Origin: JBCCFK01 sp965262315
GTDB taxonomy: Bacteria > Actinomycetota > Acidimicrobiia > Acidimicrobiales > UBA8592
Length of the DNA stretch: 7,568 nt
Reading direction: 5' to 3'
Assembly (NCBI GenBank): GCA_965262315.1
Contig: CBDHFJ010000039.1
Span: 1-7,568, forward strand
Position numbers and translations under genes: made by a program. This document shows, one piece after another, positions 6,173 to 7,568 of this stretch; the first letter of the stretch is position 1, and each line of letters opens with the position of its first letter. The notes beneath the pieces are model-generated. The model worked only from the letters and a program-made list of their open reading frames with translations, searched no databases and was not told the DNA's origin.

Positions 6173-6178
6173 ACGGTA
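6173..6178 (-). promoter_or_regulatory. Candidate -10 box TACCGT of serC
   Basis: On the minus strand TACCGT ends seven bases before the serC ATG, which predicts a leaderless transcript. The -35 position at 17-base spacing reads GTCGCG (6201-6196), a weak match. Confidence 0.4.
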
Positions 6179-6285
6179 GCCCTGCCCACCCCCACCGCGA
6201 CGTGAATAGCGCCGGCAAACAGCAGGGTGGAAACGGGCGACTGTGCAACCATGATGGGCGGTCCGAACCAAGCAGTCCCCGCCCC

Positions 6286-6290
6286 GGAGG
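6286..6290 (+). promoter_or_regulatory. Ribosome binding site GGAGG deciding the aminotransferase start
   Basis: GGAGG lies seven bases before the GTG at 6298, an ideal distance. This fixes the start, since the frame is open far upstream and contains no better initiation site near the conserved N-terminus. Confidence 0.75.
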
Positions 6291-6297
6291 CAGTCCC

Positions 6298-7500
6298 GTG
6301 TCCAGCGAATCCCGAGTGTCCCGTCGTGTTGGTGCCATCGCACCGTCGGCCACCCTGGCGGTCACCAACAAGGCCAAGGCGCTGCGTGCCGCGGGCGAGC
6401 CGGTGATCGGGTTCGGGGCAGGCGAGCCCGACTTCGCCACACCGGACCACATCGTCCAGGCCGCCATCGAAGCCTGCTCGGACCCGGTGAACCACCGCTA
6501 CGGTCCGGCCGGTGGCATGCCGGTGCTCAAGGAGGCGATCGCCGAGAAGACCAAGCGTGATTCGGGCTACGAGGTCAGTCCGGACCAGGTCGTGGTGACC
6601 AACGGCGGCAAGCACGCGGTCTACAACACGATGCAGGTCCTGCTCGATGCGGGCGACGAGGTCCTGCTGCCGGCGCCCTACTGGACGACCTATCCCGAGC
6701 CGGTCGGCCTGGCGGGTGCGGTCACCACGGTGCTGCCGACCGACGAGCGCACCGGCTTCCAGGTCACGCTGAACCAACTCGACGCGGCCAAGTCCTCGAG
6801 GACCAAGGCCTTGATCTTCGTCTCGCCGTCCAACCCGACCGGTGCCGTCTACCCGCGCGAGGAGATCGAGGCGATCGGCCGCTGGGCTGCCGAGAACGAC
6901 GTCTGGATCATCACCGACGAGATCTACGAGCATCTCGTCTACGGCGACAACGAGCACCACTCGCTGCCCACGCTGGTTCCCGAGATCGCTGATCGCTGCA
7001 TCGTCCTCAACGGCGTGGCCAAGACCTACGCCATGACCGGCTGGCGGGTCGGCTGGATCATCGCCCCGCCCGACATCGCCAAGGCCGCCAGCACGCTCCA
7101 GAGCCACCAGACCTCCAATGTCGCCAACGTGGCCCAGGTCGCGGCCCACGCCGCGGTGGCGGGCCCGCTCGACGCGGTGCACGAGATGCGGGAGGCGTTC
7201 GACCGTCGCCGCAAGGTGATGCACTCGATGCTCGACGGCATCGACGGCGTGACGTGTCCCGAGCCCCAGGGTGCGTTCTACGCGTTCCCCAGCTTCAAGG
7301 ACGTCCTCGGCCGAGAGATCGGCGGCGCCACGCCGCAGACCACGCTGGAGTTGGCCGACATCATGCTCGAGCAGGCCAAGGTCGCCATCGTGCCGGGCGA
7401 GGCCTTCGGCGCTCCCGGCTACGCCCGTCTGTCGTTCGCCCTCGGTGACGACGACCTGGGCGAAGGCGTGCAGCGCATCGCTGATCTCATTCAGGGCTGA
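6298..7500 (+). CDS. aspC: Class I/II aminotransferase, aspartate aminotransferase type
   Basis: A 400-residue PLP enzyme of fold type I, subfamily I-gamma, probably interconverting aspartate and 2-oxoglutarate with oxaloacetate and glutamate in the cytoplasm. Seen: GFGAGEPDFATPDHI (38-52, substrate and cofactor loop), YGPAGGMPVLKEAI (68-81), VVTNGGKHAVYN (99-110), PAPYWTTYPE (125-134), SPSNPTGAVY (176-185), ITDEIYEHLVY (205-215, Asp207 pairing with the PLP ring), VLNGVAKTYAMTGWRVGW (236-253) with Lys242 as the PLP lysine, and ARLSFA (376-381) with Arg377 for the substrate carboxylate. Length is normal. The usual NGVSKTYAMTGWR has Ala here in place of Ser. Related members also act on aromatic amino acids or prephenate, so the exact substrate is open. 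Start GTG 6298 is set by GGAGG. It diverges from serC and is followed after seven bases by a peptidase-like gene. Confidence 0.93.
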   Translation: MSSESRVSRRVGAIAPSATLAVTNKAKALRAAGEPVIGFGAGEPDFATPDHIVQAAIEACSDPVNHRYGPAGGMPVLKEAIAEKTKRDSGYEVSPDQVVVTNGGKHAVYNTMQVLLDAGDEVLLPAPYWTTYPEPVGLAGAVTTVLPTDERTGFQVTLNQLDAAKSSRTKALIFVSPSNPTGAVYPREEIEAIGRWAAENDVWIITDEIYEHLVYGDNEHHSLPTLVPEIADRCIVLNGVAKTYAMTGWRVGWIIAPPDIAKAASTLQSHQTSNVANVAQVAAHAAVAGPLDAVHEMREAFDRRRKVMHSMLDGIDGVTCPEPQGAFYAFPSFKDVLGREIGGATPQTTLELADIMLEQAKVAIVPGEAFGAPGYARLSFALGDDDLGEGVQRIADLIQG

Positions 7501-7507
7501 GGCAGCC

Positions 7508-7568
7508 GTGGCCGAGACGCTCCCGTACGGAAGCTGGCCGTCGCCCATCACGGCGCGGTCCCTGGTGC
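7508..7568 (+). CDS. Start of a probable S9-family (prolyl oligopeptidase-type) peptidase
   Basis: Only 20 codons are in the window: MAETLPYGSWPSPITARSLV, open to the last base. The PYGSWPSPIT opening is typical, as I recall, of actinobacterial S9 peptidases (dipeptidyl aminopeptidase/acylaminoacyl peptidase type); the catalytic domain lies outside. GTG 7508 is preceded by GAGG (7499-7502), five bases away and overlapping the aminotransferase stop. The seven-base gap suggests one transcript with the aminotransferase. Confidence 0.5.
   Translation, partial: MAETLPYGSWPSPITARSLV

Noticed and set aside
5092..6297. Upstream 400 codons of the open frame that contains the aminotransferase
   Set aside because: This part is antisense to serC and has no family motif; the GGAGG before GTG 6298 and the conserved N-terminus define the real start.
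5027..6343. Arg-rich N-terminal extension of the UPF0301 frame
   Set aside because: It runs in another frame across serC; the family begins at GRLLVASP, just after ATG 5026.
6166..7551. Open minus-strand frame extending serC upstream
   Set aside because: It is antisense to the aminotransferase gene; SerC homology begins at ATG 6165 and the residues before it look like a shadow translation.

Overview
This is a chromosomal stretch of a GC-rich actinobacterium. The SerC protein is of the actinobacterial type, codons end strongly in G or C, GTG starts occur, and several genes have a TAnnnT box directly before the start codon, as in leaderless actinobacterial transcripts. The gene set would fit the class Acidimicrobiia, but that placement is inference. 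No mobile element, CRISPR array, rRNA or tRNA was seen, and base composition looks even throughout.

Layout. Positions 1-861 (+) hold the 3' part of a CaiB/BaiF-family CoA-transferase gene, followed by a strong stem-loop (868-923). Positions 966-1676 (+) encode a VIT1/CCC1-type Fe/Mn transporter, and 1720-2376 (+) a TetR regulator whose start region lies inside nested palindromes. The TetR gene converges, across about 16 bases, with a long minus-strand gene (4216-2393). That gene encodes a secreted protein with a signal peptide, an acidic linker, a long coiled coil and a C-terminal lytic-transglycosylase domain. Its 261-base upstream region (4217-4477) carries a perfect 11-bp tandem repeat and two further palindromes. 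Next on the minus strand is serC (6165-5032), overlapped or abutted by a YqgE/AlgH (UPF0301) gene (5026-4478). Divergent from serC is a class I aminotransferase gene of the aspartate aminotransferase type (6298-7500, +). It is followed after seven bases by the first 20 codons of what looks like an S9-family peptidase.

How the genes work together. SerC makes phosphoserine for serine synthesis, and the divergent aminotransferase probably interconverts aspartate or a related amino acid with its oxo acid; the two share a 132-base control region. The VIT transporter and TetR gene may form a small metal or stress unit. The transglycosylase is a cell-envelope enzyme, and its promoter region looks regulated.

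Nothing here is a clearly new multi-gene system. The most interesting points are the coiled-coil/transglycosylase architecture, the 11-bp tandem repeat upstream of it (the spacing used by OmpR-type regulators), the palindromes around the TetR start, and the recurring leaderless-promoter geometry.
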